Shown one piece after another: positions 48,870 through 57,445 of a DNA stretch of 62,839 nucleotides. The first letter of the stretch is position 1. The number at the start of each line of letters is the position of its first letter. The translations under genes and the position numbers were made by a program. Source of the DNA: a virus; IMG/VR virus record IMGVR_UViG_3300044844_000500, positions 1 to 62,839 of that record. One strand, 5' to 3'. Below the pieces are notes generated by a model, which was not told where the DNA came from, made no database searches, and saw only the letters and a list, made by a program, of their open reading frames with translations.

Positions 48870-51800
48870 TCACGCGGCCTTCAGTTTAGCAAGCTGGCCC
48901 TTGGCCGTCGAGGTGTCTACAAGACCCCCTTGAGCGTAGCCTCTTTGAAGTTGATCTCCAAGCTTTGACATCCACGTGTCCAAGATGTCTTGTGGCATCT
49001 CGTTTTCAACCGCCATCTGCCTCAATTCATCCAAAGAGTAAAGGCCTGGAGGAATGGTCTTAGAGAACCCTGGCAGGCGCTGGCCTTCGGTCACACTGAC
49101 CAGTCCAGCGTTTTGAAGATCACCGATCGATTCCCAATTGCCGCTTCTTACGAAGTCCTGCACGAAAGGCAAGTACTTTTCCTTGGGCGCGGCATTGCTC
49201 TTTCCCTTGATCTGAGTGATCTGGCTGAGATCGTTTTTTCCCTCCATAAGCTCAACCACTCGCTCTGCAAAAGCTTGGCCACGGAGCCCTTCTGCCCGCG
49301 CCTGTTTTGCTGCTTGATCCTGAGAAATACCTGGAGTAGAACCGACCTCGATCGTCACGTGGGGTTCGCCTTTCTCATCAACCAAAGAGTAGACTTTTGC
49401 TCGTCCGCTTTTGATGGCTTCCCAGCCGCCATGGCCGTAACTGGGATTACCAAACCTTTCGGACGCCTCTATCCAGTCGGGATGTCCTTTTGGAGGCTCG
49501 TACCCTCGAACAGAGTGCCCCATGGCCTCAGACTCGGCGACAAAGGACCCTGGACGATTGAGCTCAATCCAACGGAATTTTTCTGGGTATTCTTTGTAAA
49601 CCGGAAGCCCCTCCCTGGCTGACGCGCGAGCTGCGTTTGCTTTTGCAATCAGCTCCTGGTCGTATTCAAATGTCCTGCGAACTGCTTGGTCCATTGACAC
49701 CTTGTTCAACTGTTCGGGACGAATGCGCCCGCTGGCAAGGTCTTCCCGAAGAACATCGACCACGTGGTCAAACCCGAAGTTCCTCATAAGACCTCTGGCG
49801 GTGTAGACCTGGGTCTCGTCTGGCAGCTTGTAAATCCAAGGGTTCTGAATTGCCAAAAGCTCATCATCCCCCTCGTTAAACGACTTGTCGTTTTTGTAAA
49901 ACGACGCAGGCCTGGGATCAATCATGCGGTCCGTCAAATCTTCCCATGCTTGGCCTTGAGCGGTCTGCGACACAGGTGCTGGAGGCATGCCGGCCGTCGT
50001 GCGCTTTTGCGCAAGAGACATTCCTGGGGTCAGTTGTAAATTTTTGGCAACAATCCCTTGTTCCGCGAGCAGTCGAACGGGATCGTCCACCGTGCCCATT
50101 TCTTTTTTGACATAGTTCGTCAGGTTTCGGTCGATCCACTGGTTTAAGGCAACATTCTTCGGCTCGTCCTCAAGCCTTCTGATTGCATTGTCCACCTGCC
50201 ATTGGGAGGCATAGGGCCTTGGACCGGGCTTGTTTGAGATTCCCGCAATATCTTCCAACAGGGATTTTTCTTCCGCTGTCATTTCGTCGCTTTTGAATGC
50301 GGCCAATTGCTCTTCGACAGGGCCTTTGAGCCAGTTCCCTCCCTTGGGCTTGATGACATACGACGCTCCTGCGGGGCCCAAGGCACGGTTGTACTGCTGG
50401 AAGTCCTCGGCCAACATTCGCGCTGCCTCGCCCGCTTTCTCCGCGCCACGGGCCGCTGCACGCACCGGTGCCGCCGGGTTGACAAGGCTGCTTCCGATGT
50501 CGGCGGCTGAGTACAGGGCGCGCTGCGTGGGGTCCGTAGGCGGCTCAGGCCGCACGCCAAGGTCCGTCATTTTTTGCTTGATCCACTCACTGCCCATGAC
50601 CGGGCGCTCTGAGCCCAGCCCAGCCGGCGTCAAGAGCATGTTCGCCAAGTCAACCGGCGCACCGACGAGGTTGTACGGCATGTTCGCCACGCCCTGCGCA
50701 ACTGCGCGACTCAATGCTTCGTTTTCTTCTTGAGTCGCGCGTCGGCGCGTGCGCTGCTGCAAAGGTTTGCCGGACCGGAACGGATCGTCGTATTGCGGCC
50801 GTGCTTCTTTCTCACTTTCTTCGGAGGACTTTTTTACCTCACCGCCTTCCTCAAACCGGCGCTTGGTCAGGGAGCCTTTGGTAAGTGAAGGTTTTTCCAA
50901 GGTCGGGGCGTTGAACGTGTCACGAGACAGGCCACGGGCCATGTTCTCCGCCTCTCGCGCCTTTAGCTTGTACGTTCGTGCAAGCTCCATGAAGTCGTCT
51001 TTGGCCGTGTTCTTGAGTGCCTTGGGCGATGTGCCTTTGCTCGTGGTCAACGACTCGACTTCCATCGCCATGCCCTTACCAAAGCCCTCACTGCTCTTGG
51101 CTTCCAACGGCCGCTTCGTGATCTTTTTGACCGTCTTTGTAGACGGCGTTTCACTGTAGCGCGTCTCACTCATGCCCGGCATTTCCTGGAGCATGTTGCG
51201 CGACTCGCTGTAGTACTCCGGATCGTCCCCGTACAGGTTGTATTCGTTCACGCGCTGCAACAAGGCGTCCGTGCTCACGTCCCCGCCGCGCGCAAATGCG
51301 AACACCGGGCGCGGCATCATCGGCGAACGAATCATGTTGCCCAGCCGGTCCGTCATGTAGCCCATGTTGCGCTGACCACCCAGCGGCTGCGGAGCGAGTG
51401 ACGGGTTCTGCTGCAAAAGGTCCACGGCCGTCGGGCCTTGGTAAGTCATAACTGGGATGTAGGGCCGCGTGCCCGGCATACCCCGAGCAACAGGCTTTGG
51501 GGGAACAGGCGTAGGCGCGGGTGCTGGCGCGGGCGGCAAAATGGGTGAAGGAACCGTCGGCTGGCGCGGCGTCTCCTGGCCCGGGAGCCGTGGCCCAACA
51601 AAATCTGGCGGCAACGGTGGATAGTCCGTCCCAGGGCCTGATAGCGGTGGCGTCGAGGGCTTCCATCCCTTGGACACGGCCAACGCATCGGCCGACGTGA
51701 TTCGCCCGTCCCCATTGGTGTCGTACTGCAAATCCGGCGTGATCTTTTTGACCGCCATCTGCAAAACCCGCTCCGCCAATGCCTGATTAGGATTAGCCCC

Positions 51801-53150
51801 TTTAGGTGGCTGTGCTACAGGCGGCTGTGACTGCTTTGGCGGCAGCGGCGGTCCTACGAAATCCGAGGGCGGGGACTGGTTTGGTTGGGGCAAGAAAATC
51901 GGTGCGCCCATGTTCGGCGACGAGTTAACCGGCGGGGTATTGGTCGTCGGGCTCGGAAGCGGTTGATTACTTACCGGGCTGTTGTCCCACCACTGGCCAC
52001 CGGAGTAAAACTTCTGACCGTCTGGAGATTTAATCGGGGCATACTCGCTTTCGCGACCGCCCACGCCCGAAATTGGCTTAATAAGTGCGGGCCCTCCACG
52101 AACGATCAGATCCTCCCTACGAGAGTCTGGCGCTGGCTGGGTAGCCGCTGGGGGTGCAACGGTGGGGGCTTGACGCGTGGGTTGTGACGGCGTTGTCGCT
52201 CCACGGATCAAGGACCCAAAGTTAAAGGTCGGCACCGGAGAGACGCCCGTGGGAATCGGCGATCCGCTTAGCCCCTTTTGCCCAGCCGCGCCTACGCCCG
52301 GCGTCTCGACCAACGGCGATACGGGGGATCGGGGGGTTGTTGATGTTGCTGCTGCGGCCGATGGCGGTGTTGCTGACGCAGGTGTTGCCGCTGCCGATGT
52401 TGCCGCCGGTGGTGGCAGATTTGAGGCCGCGATGACAGCCGCCACCTGATTGGAGATTGGCCTTAACACAGAAGCAAAATACTCCGGCAACCCCGTCTTC
52501 GGATTGATCGTCCCCGCCCCGCCCATGCCCTTGAGCATGTCCCGCGCCGAAGGACTTAAATACGCCAGCTTCGTGTCCCCGTTGCGCCCGGCTTTCGCCA
52601 CACGCCTCAACATATCCTTTGCCTTCACCTCGCCTCCCTTCGCCATAAAGGCACTGGCCACGGACAACGAGCCCAGGTTGTATTTGCTCGGATCACTGAC
52701 CACGTCAATCGCAAGCCCTCGCTGTGCAGCCGCTTCCTGCGCCCGCCGGGCCGCCGCCTTCTGAAACTCCACCACCGCCTGCGGGTCAAACGACACCTCC
52801 GGCTTGGCAACCGTGAACGGCGCTAACTCCGGCGCGGCCGGCCCAGCATAGTCCTCGGTCCGTGGCCCTTCATTCCAGGCGTTGATCGACTTTTCGTATT
52901 CCCCATACGCTTTTTCGTAAGGGGTATACACGTCCCGGTTGTACGCCTCTACCGCCCGATCGTACGCCGCCAACCTTTCAAGATCCGCCTGCTTCCCCTC
53001 CAAATACTCCCGGTCCGCCTTGGACAAGAAAGGCTGCTGGCTCGGGTTCGCTATCCCCCCGAACGCAAACCGCTGAACAGGCATCTCACTGTTCAGGTCG
53101 TTAGGCACCGATACATTTTCAGCGCCCTGGAAAGGCAGGTAATTAGGCAT
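48870..53150 (-). CDS. Giant multidomain protein between TerL and portal, with EF-hand-like loop and PcfJ-like region (1426 aa)
   Basis: In order: a start with FAFGGIANPS (about 28), a helical segment, MAKGGEVKAKDML and NGDTKLAYLSPS then GTINPKTGLPEYF (about 168-225), a long Pro-rich linker, DTNGDGRITSADAL (about 476-490, EF-hand/dockerin-like), a second Pro-rich linker, FARGGDVSTDALL (about 618), FEEGGEVKKS, a hydrophobic Gly/Ala part, and a C-terminal domain with MGHSVRGYE (about 1210), VYSLVDEKGEPHVTIEV and ITQIKGKSNAAPKEKYLPFV, which resembles PcfJ-like proteins; it ends with YAQGGLVDTS. It may be an injected polyvalent protein or very large head accessory. The class is inferred; the coding frame is certain. 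Confidence 0.75.
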   Translation of the reverse strand: MPNYLPFQGAENVSVPNDLNSEMPVQRFAFGGIANPSQQPFLSKADREYLEGKQADLERLAAYDRAVEAYNRDVYTPYEKAYGEYEKSINAWNEGPRTEDYAGPAAPELAPFTVAKPEVSFDPQAVVEFQKAAARRAQEAAAQRGLAIDVVSDPSKYNLGSLSVASAFMAKGGEVKAKDMLRRVAKAGRNGDTKLAYLSPSARDMLKGMGGAGTINPKTGLPEYFASVLRPISNQVAAVIAASNLPPPAATSAAATPASATPPSAAAATSTTPRSPVSPLVETPGVGAAGQKGLSGSPIPTGVSPVPTFNFGSLIRGATTPSQPTRQAPTVAPPAATQPAPDSRREDLIVRGGPALIKPISGVGGRESEYAPIKSPDGQKFYSGGQWWDNSPVSNQPLPSPTTNTPPVNSSPNMGAPIFLPQPNQSPPSDFVGPPLPPKQSQPPVAQPPKGANPNQALAERVLQMAVKKITPDLQYDTNGDGRITSADALAVSKGWKPSTPPLSGPGTDYPPLPPDFVGPRLPGQETPRQPTVPSPILPPAPAPAPTPVPPKPVARGMPGTRPYIPVMTYQGPTAVDLLQQNPSLAPQPLGGQRNMGYMTDRLGNMIRSPMMPRPVFAFARGGDVSTDALLQRVNEYNLYGDDPEYYSESRNMLQEMPGMSETRYSETPSTKTVKKITKRPLEAKSSEGFGKGMAMEVESLTTSKGTSPKALKNTAKDDFMELARTYKLKAREAENMARGLSRDTFNAPTLEKPSLTKGSLTKRRFEEGGEVKKSSEESEKEARPQYDDPFRSGKPLQQRTRRRATQEENEALSRAVAQGVANMPYNLVGAPVDLANMLLTPAGLGSERPVMGSEWIKQKMTDLGVRPEPPTDPTQRALYSAADIGSSLVNPAAPVRAAARGAEKAGEAARMLAEDFQQYNRALGPAGASYVIKPKGGNWLKGPVEEQLAAFKSDEMTAEEKSLLEDIAGISNKPGPRPYASQWQVDNAIRRLEDEPKNVALNQWIDRNLTNYVKKEMGTVDDPVRLLAEQGIVAKNLQLTPGMSLAQKRTTAGMPPAPVSQTAQGQAWEDLTDRMIDPRPASFYKNDKSFNEGDDELLAIQNPWIYKLPDETQVYTARGLMRNFGFDHVVDVLREDLASGRIRPEQLNKVSMDQAVRRTFEYDQELIAKANAARASAREGLPVYKEYPEKFRWIELNRPGSFVAESEAMGHSVRGYEPPKGHPDWIEASERFGNPSYGHGGWEAIKSGRAKVYSLVDEKGEPHVTIEVGSTPGISQDQAAKQARAEGLRGQAFAERVVELMEGKNDLSQITQIKGKSNAAPKEKYLPFVQDFVRSGNWESIGDLQNAGLVSVTEGQRLPGFSKTIPPGLYSLDELRQMAVENEMPQDILDTWMSKLGDQLQRGYAQGGLVDTSTAKGQLAKLKAA

Positions 53151-53184
53151 GGCTCACGGCTCCCGGCTCACGCCATTGTAGTCG

Positions 53185-54651
53185 TCAATAGTACTCCGGA
53201 ACAAGATCACGCTGCACAGGCTCCCCCCAATCATCCGTCTTCAAACTCACAAAGTTCCCCTGCCGGAACCGCATTAGCGCCATCGTCGTCACGTCCACCA
53301 TGTCGTCATTGTCCCCGTTCGGGAACGACGCACACTCCTCCACCAACTGCTCGGCCCAGTCCGTGTCCGGGGCCCACACAATCCCCGACTCCAATACCGG
53401 CGCAACCGCATTGGCCCGCGCCACCTTGTCCGTCCCCGACCTTCGCCCGCCCGGCGAATACGTCGTCACCGGAATGTTCATCCGCCGCAACTCCTGCTGC
53501 AACGGCGTCCCCGTCGCCTTGGCCTCAATCAAAAGGTTGTCCGGCTGCCAGTGGTCATACTGCTCTTTCGCGACCCGCTTCAACTCCGGAAAGTCCCACC
53601 GCCCACGCTTCACGTCCAACAAGATGATGTGCGCGCCCGAGTCCTCGTCCGGATAAAACACTCCCCACGTCGTAATCACCGAGTAGTCAGCCGTCTCCTT
53701 CTTCGAGTACGCCGTGTCCATCGTCTGAATGATGTAGTTCACGATCGGCGGGTCATCGTGCGGCCACACGCGCCACCACTCCCGCTTCAGAATCGCACCC
53801 TCATCGTTCGTGGGCTGCTGCTGGTACATCGCATTCCACTTTTGCACCGACAACGACGCCTTGACAGCATTCAACTCCTCCAGCTTCCAAAACTCCGGCC
53901 ACAACGGCCGGCCACTGGGCAATATCGCCGGGAACTCAATCACCTCCCACTTGTCCGCGTTGTGACTGGACTGCGCCTTGATCAAGCGCGCCGTCAGATC
54001 CTTCGTCCCCCACCGCGTCATCACCAGGACCACGGCCCCGCCCGGCTGCAAACGGGTGCGGGGGCCAGAGCTATACCACTCCCACGCGTTGTCCAAAGCA
54101 AGATCACTCAACGCATCCTGCTCCGAATGCGGGTCGTCAATAATCAAAACGTCCGCACCCCGCCCAGTCATCGCCCCACCCACGCCGACAGCAAAATACT
54201 CCCCACCTTTGTTCGTGTCCCACCGGCCAGCAGCCTTTGAGTCCTGCTTCAAACTCACATCCGGAAACACTTCTTTGTATACGTCCGTGTCCATCAGGTC
54301 CCGGACCTTCCGGCCAAAGCGCACGGCAAGTTCGCTGTTGTGGGTCGCTTCAATGGCCTTGGTTCGCGGATCACGGCCCATGAGATAGGCAGGCAAGAGA
54401 TAAGACGCAAACTCAGACTTCGTGTGTCGAGGCGGCATGTTGATGATCAGCCGCTTCAAGGTTCCCTTTGCAATCCTGTCAAAAGCTGTCGCCATCTTCG
54501 AGTGGTGAGGACCAAGGATCGCGGCCGGCCAGACGTACTTCACGAAGTCCAGGAAGTTGTTCCTGGCGCGTTCTTGCGCCTCAAGCTGCGAGAGCCGCAG
54601 CTCCAAACGAAGACGTTCCGCTTCTAACTCTTCAGGGATCAGATTTGACAT
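53185..54651 (-). CDS. terL: Terminase large subunit (488 aa)
   Basis: I start at the ATG at 54651 (MSNLIPEELEAERL); a TTG further upstream would add 17 residues and is unlikely. The ATPase has NMPPRHTKSE (Walker A variant, residues 71-80) and VLIIDDPHSEQD (Walker B with the catalytic acid). The nuclease domain has TMDTAYSKKETADYSVI, NLLIEAKATGTPLQQEL and NDDMVDVTTMAL. It drives DNA packaging into the prohead and cuts the concatemer. TerS is encoded about 5 kb away (59808-60575), which is unusual. Confidence 0.96.
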   Translation of the reverse strand: MSNLIPEELEAERLRLELRLSQLEAQERARNNFLDFVKYVWPAAILGPHHSKMATAFDRIAKGTLKRLIINMPPRHTKSEFASYLLPAYLMGRDPRTKAIEATHNSELAVRFGRKVRDLMDTDVYKEVFPDVSLKQDSKAAGRWDTNKGGEYFAVGVGGAMTGRGADVLIIDDPHSEQDALSDLALDNAWEWYSSGPRTRLQPGGAVVLVMTRWGTKDLTARLIKAQSSHNADKWEVIEFPAILPSGRPLWPEFWKLEELNAVKASLSVQKWNAMYQQQPTNDEGAILKREWWRVWPHDDPPIVNYIIQTMDTAYSKKETADYSVITTWGVFYPDEDSGAHIILLDVKRGRWDFPELKRVAKEQYDHWQPDNLLIEAKATGTPLQQELRRMNIPVTTYSPGGRRSGTDKVARANAVAPVLESGIVWAPDTDWAEQLVEECASFPNGDNDDMVDVTTMALMRFRQGNFVSLKTDDWGEPVQRDLVPEYY

Positions 54652-55238
54652 AACGCGGCTTTCTTCAAGTTTTACTTTAACTTTGGATCCACGTGAAACC
54701 AAAATTTATGGGGGAGTGCAGCAATCATAGAACAAGGGGGTGGGTTTTTGGAACAAGGCAAAGAGGGCCAAAGCTGGGTGGAAAAGGGGACCCAATTCTG
54801 TTTTGAGCAGCATTTAGCGTGTGAAATCGGGCCAAGGCCCGCGCAGCTCGCGACCCGGTCTGTTTTTTGGCCCCTGGTCCTCGGGCCTGGGTTCGCGGGC
54901 CGGGAGCCTGGGGACCCGAACCGCGTACCAGGGCGCTCGGTCCAGGGAGCTCGGGCGGTTCGGCCGGAGCTCGGGCCACGTACCAGGGAGCTCGGCGCGT
55001 GAGCTCGGCGCGTGAGCTCCAGGGCCGATTGCCTGCCGATTGCCCCGAAAAGAGCCAATCGAATCAAGCCATTATCACAATGCACGGCCTGGACGAATCA
55101 CACGCCAGGGCCGCGATACACGCGCCACGGGCCAGGGCCTGAGCGGGCCGGCTCGAGGGCCAAGCTCGGGCGACTAGGTAAAACGGCGGCCGGCCTGGAC
55201 GATCTCAGGCGGCCGGCCTAAATCGCGATACCTGGGCG
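54652..55238. other. GC-rich non-coding region with short direct repeats upstream of terL
   Basis: About 590 bases without a convincing gene; open frames exist only because the DNA is GC-rich. It contains a 17-bp near-repeat (54924-54940 and 54979-54995), a 13-bp tandem GAGCTCGGCGCGT (54988-55013, followed by a third partial copy), a 10-bp direct repeat GCCGATTGCC (55024-55033, 55035-55044), and two copies of GGCGGCCGGCC (55185-55195, 55208-55218). A possible extended -10 promoter (TGTGATAAT on the minus strand, 55071-55079) is present. It could be a packaging (pac) site, origin or untranslated leader. Confidence 0.6.
54988..55044. repeat. Iteron-like short direct repeats
   Basis: GAGCTCGGCGCGT repeated twice in tandem with a third GAGCTC following, and then GCCGATTGCC repeated with one base between the copies. 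Short repeats of this kind are typical of origins and terminase recognition sites. Confidence 0.6.
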
Positions 55239-55264
55239 AAAAAAAGCCCGCCGAGAGGGCGGGC
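55239..55264 (-). terminator. Rho-independent terminator closing the DUF932 operon
   Basis: A 7-bp GC stem (55246-55252 with 55258-55264) is followed on the minus strand by seven T. It is placed 27 bases past the stop of the 30-aa gene, so it separates the accessory island from the non-coding region and terL. Confidence 0.87.
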
Positions 55265-55290
55265 CTGAGAGAGGAAAAGCGCTCCCGAGA

Positions 55291-55383
55291 CTATGGGAAA
55301 AGAGCACCTAATCCGTGCAAAACCGCGAGGGCCACGGCAAGGCCCGCTAGGGCCCCGCCGATGATGTTGGCGTCCGGTTTCAT
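55291..55383 (-). CDS. Tiny membrane peptide after the DUF932 gene (30 aa)
   Basis: The start (ATG at 55383) overlaps the DUF932 stop by ATGA, and a terminator follows the stop. The protein is MKPDANIIGGALAGLAVALA, then VLHGLGALFP, a single hydrophobic helix of Ala, Gly, Leu and Val. The translational coupling and hydrophobic sequence support a real membrane peptide rather than chance. Confidence 0.6.
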   Translation of the reverse strand: MKPDANIIGGALAGLAVALAVLHGLGALFP

Positions 55384-56474
55384 GCGGCGACGAGCTCGAG
55401 AAGGTCGCCGGCCTGGGTTTCAAATTCGACACGGTCGGCCGTCCAGGGGATCGAGCGAGCGTAAGCCGTCGCGCCGGTTACCGCGTCCCAGAGAGTCTCA
55501 ATCGGGCGACCTTCGTCAAGAACGTGCGCATGCTCGATTCGCTGAGCGATACGCGGGCCGAATCGTTTTGCGAGCCAGTCTTGCGAGCGATCAAGCTTCG
55601 TCGCCTGGGCGGTCCGCAGCACTGTCTCGACGTTTTCCGCGCTCGAGTTTGCATAAGCGATCAATGCCGGCGCGGCCTGTTCGAGAAAGCGATCAGGCGC
55701 GCTCGCAGTGTGGCGAATCACAATCTCATCGAGCTCATGAGCACCCCACACAATTCGGTTTTCGCAAGCGTAATCGAAGAGAAAAGCTTTCAATCGGAAA
55801 GTGCCCGCGCCGGTTTCAGAATTCGACGCGAAAAACCCACGGGCGAGCGTGCCGGTTTTCCCGTCGCGCCGATTCGGGAGCTCGAGCCGATTTATTTCGT
55901 CGGCCAGGAAAACGAACATATCGCGATCGCCGGCGTAAAGCGTAGTGTTATCGGCCGTGACACTGTCCAGGGCCTTGCCCCGAATCCCGGGGACGCGCCA
56001 ATCGCCGCTCACCCCGTCGCCGAATCGATCAATTAGGGCTCGCACTACGTCAGAGTCCCAGATTCGCCCGTATTTGGGGCCCGTCGCCGCTCGCAACATG
56101 GGCTCGCCAGTCGAATCGCGCGACAGTAAAACGCCGATATCCTCGACGGCGCGGGTCTGCAATCCATAATCAATGCAATCGGCCGCGAGCGGCGCGGGTA
56201 GATCGCGAAGATAACCGGCCGGCGCGCCGGCGAGATTAGACAATTGCCCGAATGCCCAATGAGTCGGGGCAATCGGATTGCCTTTCGGGCCGACAATGGC
56301 CACGCCGGCGTTATCCTGGGTTGCGACGGCGCGAAGCGAGCGCGACGAAAGGACGGCCGCGCGACTGATTGCCTTGCGGGCTTCCATAGCGGCGAGCATA
56401 GCGGGCAGGGACGTGAAACGCTCTTCGGCCGGACGGGTTGCCCATTGGCGATTCGCTTGCATGAGTGTCGACAT
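55380..56474 (-). CDS. DUF932 family protein (364 aa)
   Basis: The family, found on plasmids and phages, has a typical pattern: FTSLPAMLAAMEARKAISRA, TYGQ-like NPIAPTHWAFGQLSNLAGAP and AGYLRDLPAPLAADCIDYG, ending with the DALWDAVTGATAYARSIPWT type block. No catalytic role is established. GGAG precedes the ATG, and a good sigma70-like promoter with a leader hairpin lies just upstream (56525-56554, 56499-56519). The CpG-rich DNA differs from the replication and virion genes. Confidence 0.9.
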   Translation of the reverse strand: MSTLMQANRQWATRPAEERFTSLPAMLAAMEARKAISRAAVLSSRSLRAVATQDNAGVAIVGPKGNPIAPTHWAFGQLSNLAGAPAGYLRDLPAPLAADCIDYGLQTRAVEDIGVLLSRDSTGEPMLRAATGPKYGRIWDSDVVRALIDRFGDGVSGDWRVPGIRGKALDSVTADNTTLYAGDRDMFVFLADEINRLELPNRRDGKTGTLARGFFASNSETGAGTFRLKAFLFDYACENRIVWGAHELDEIVIRHTASAPDRFLEQAAPALIAYANSSAENVETVLRTAQATKLDRSQDWLAKRFGPRIAQRIEHAHVLDEGRPIETLWDAVTGATAYARSIPWTADRVEFETQAGDLLELVAA

Positions 56475-56498
56475 TTTGCATTCTCCAATCTAGGGTTA

Positions 56499-56519
56499 CG
56501 CGGGCCGGATTGGCCCGCG
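56499..56519 (-). promoter_or_regulatory. Perfect 8-bp leader hairpin before the DUF932 gene
   Basis: CGCGGGCC and GGCCCGCG pair exactly with a 5-base loop, between promoter and ribosome site. It could protect the mRNA 5-prime end or be a protein-binding site; there is no T-run, so it is not a terminator. Confidence 0.6.
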
Positions 56520-56524
56520 AACAA

Positions 56525-56554
56525 ATAGTAACTCGAAAAAAAGTTAGTCGTCAA
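56525..56554 (-). promoter_or_regulatory. Sigma70-like promoter of the DUF932 gene
   Basis: TTGACG (56549-56554) and TACTAT (56525-56530) are separated by 18 bases on the minus strand. The -35 overlaps the last codons of the upstream gene. Confidence 0.7.
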
Positions 56555-57315
56555 GCGGCGATCCGAACACGCTCGAAAGCGCGGGCGGCCGGACCATGCA
56601 CGATGATCGCAATCGACGCGCGGCCGGCATTCGAGCCCGCACCGTCGCAAGCTTGGCACTCAAGACACGTCCGACGGTTCCCTCTCTCAGGGCTCGCCGG
56701 GCATGCAATCTCACGAGCGGCGAGCGCTTCGCCTTCGGTCCGCACGCGAAAAACCCTCCAACCCAGCGAACGCGCGACGTCGCGATCGAGCGATGAATCG
56801 GCGCTCGCCATGACGATATCGCGAAAGTCGGCCGCGACGAGTTTTCGCCATTGGTGGGTGTATCCCGTATGCCCTGAAGCTTGCGCCAATAACGCGCGCC
56901 AGATATGCGCAGGGATCGCGGCCGGATCGCCATATGTGCCAAGTCGGACCGCGCGGCCGGCGAGCGCTTGCGCACCGTCGGCCGGATCGATCAAGGGATA
57001 CGCGCCGCGAATCCATGCGCCGAACACGGACGCGACGGATTGGCCAACATTGACGTAACACGTCCGAACACGCTTCGAGCGCTTGCGGCCGCGCTTGTCA
57101 ATGGTTTCGACGGTGCGAGCGCGGTGCATACAATCGCCGCATATGCTCGAATCCTCCCCTGTGCGGATCGCGTCGACCGGGTGCACGTCCGATCGAATAA
57201 TGTAGGTTTGCACCATGTCGCCGGTTTTGCGATTACTCGAGCGCAAAACGGCAATTCCGACAATAGGCGCACCGTCGAGCATCGACGGACCATCATAAAA
57301 AACAAAGCTTTTCAT
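56551..57315 (-). CDS. Conserved phage/plasmid protein with Cys pairs (254 aa)
   Basis: Start at 57315 (MKSFVFYDGPSMLDGAPIVG) after AAAGGAT. The conserved blocks SSNRKTGDMVQTYIIRSDV, GEDSSICGDCMHRAR, RTCYVNVGQSVASVFGAW and SGHTGYTHQWRK identify a widespread phage/plasmid protein group without assigned function (I believe a DUF7227-type family). The C-terminus has a second Cys cluster, RTCLECQACDGAG. The Cys pairs suggest metal or Fe-S binding. CpG-rich, as is the DUF932 gene. Confidence 0.8.
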   Translation of the reverse strand: MKSFVFYDGPSMLDGAPIVGIAVLRSSNRKTGDMVQTYIIRSDVHPVDAIRTGEDSSICGDCMHRARTVETIDKRGRKRSKRVRTCYVNVGQSVASVFGAWIRGAYPLIDPADGAQALAGRAVRLGTYGDPAAIPAHIWRALLAQASGHTGYTHQWRKLVAADFRDIVMASADSSLDRDVARSLGWRVFRVRTEGEALAAREIACPASPERGNRRTCLECQACDGAGSNAGRASIAIIVHGPAARAFERVRIAA

Positions 57316-57390
57316 TGTGCGATCCTTTCTAACTTTCTCTCGGCGGCCACGGAATGCGGCTGCACAATCGGAAGCATACCGGGCTATTTT

Positions 57391-57422
57391 AAAAAATGCA
57401 AAGCCCGGCACGCGGCCGGGCT
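57391..57422 (-). terminator. Rho-independent terminator after the 66-aa gene
   Basis: AGCCCGGC and GCCGGGCT (57402-57409 with 57415-57422) form an 8-bp stem; after it the minus strand reads TTGCATTTTTT. It ends transcription of the upstream two small genes before the 254-aa gene. Confidence 0.75.
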
Positions 57423-57445
57423 CGAGCGGCGCCAGGGCGGCCGAG

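Noticed and set aside
54652-54702. Upstream TTG start for terL (17 more residues)
   Set aside because: TTG without a good ribosome site; the ATG at 54651 gives a normal N-terminus for the family.
54725-55221. Several 65-90 codon frames on both strands in the GC-rich gap
   Set aside because: They overlap in many frames, lack ribosome sites and are built from Arg/Gly/Pro runs, as expected for GC-rich non-coding DNA.
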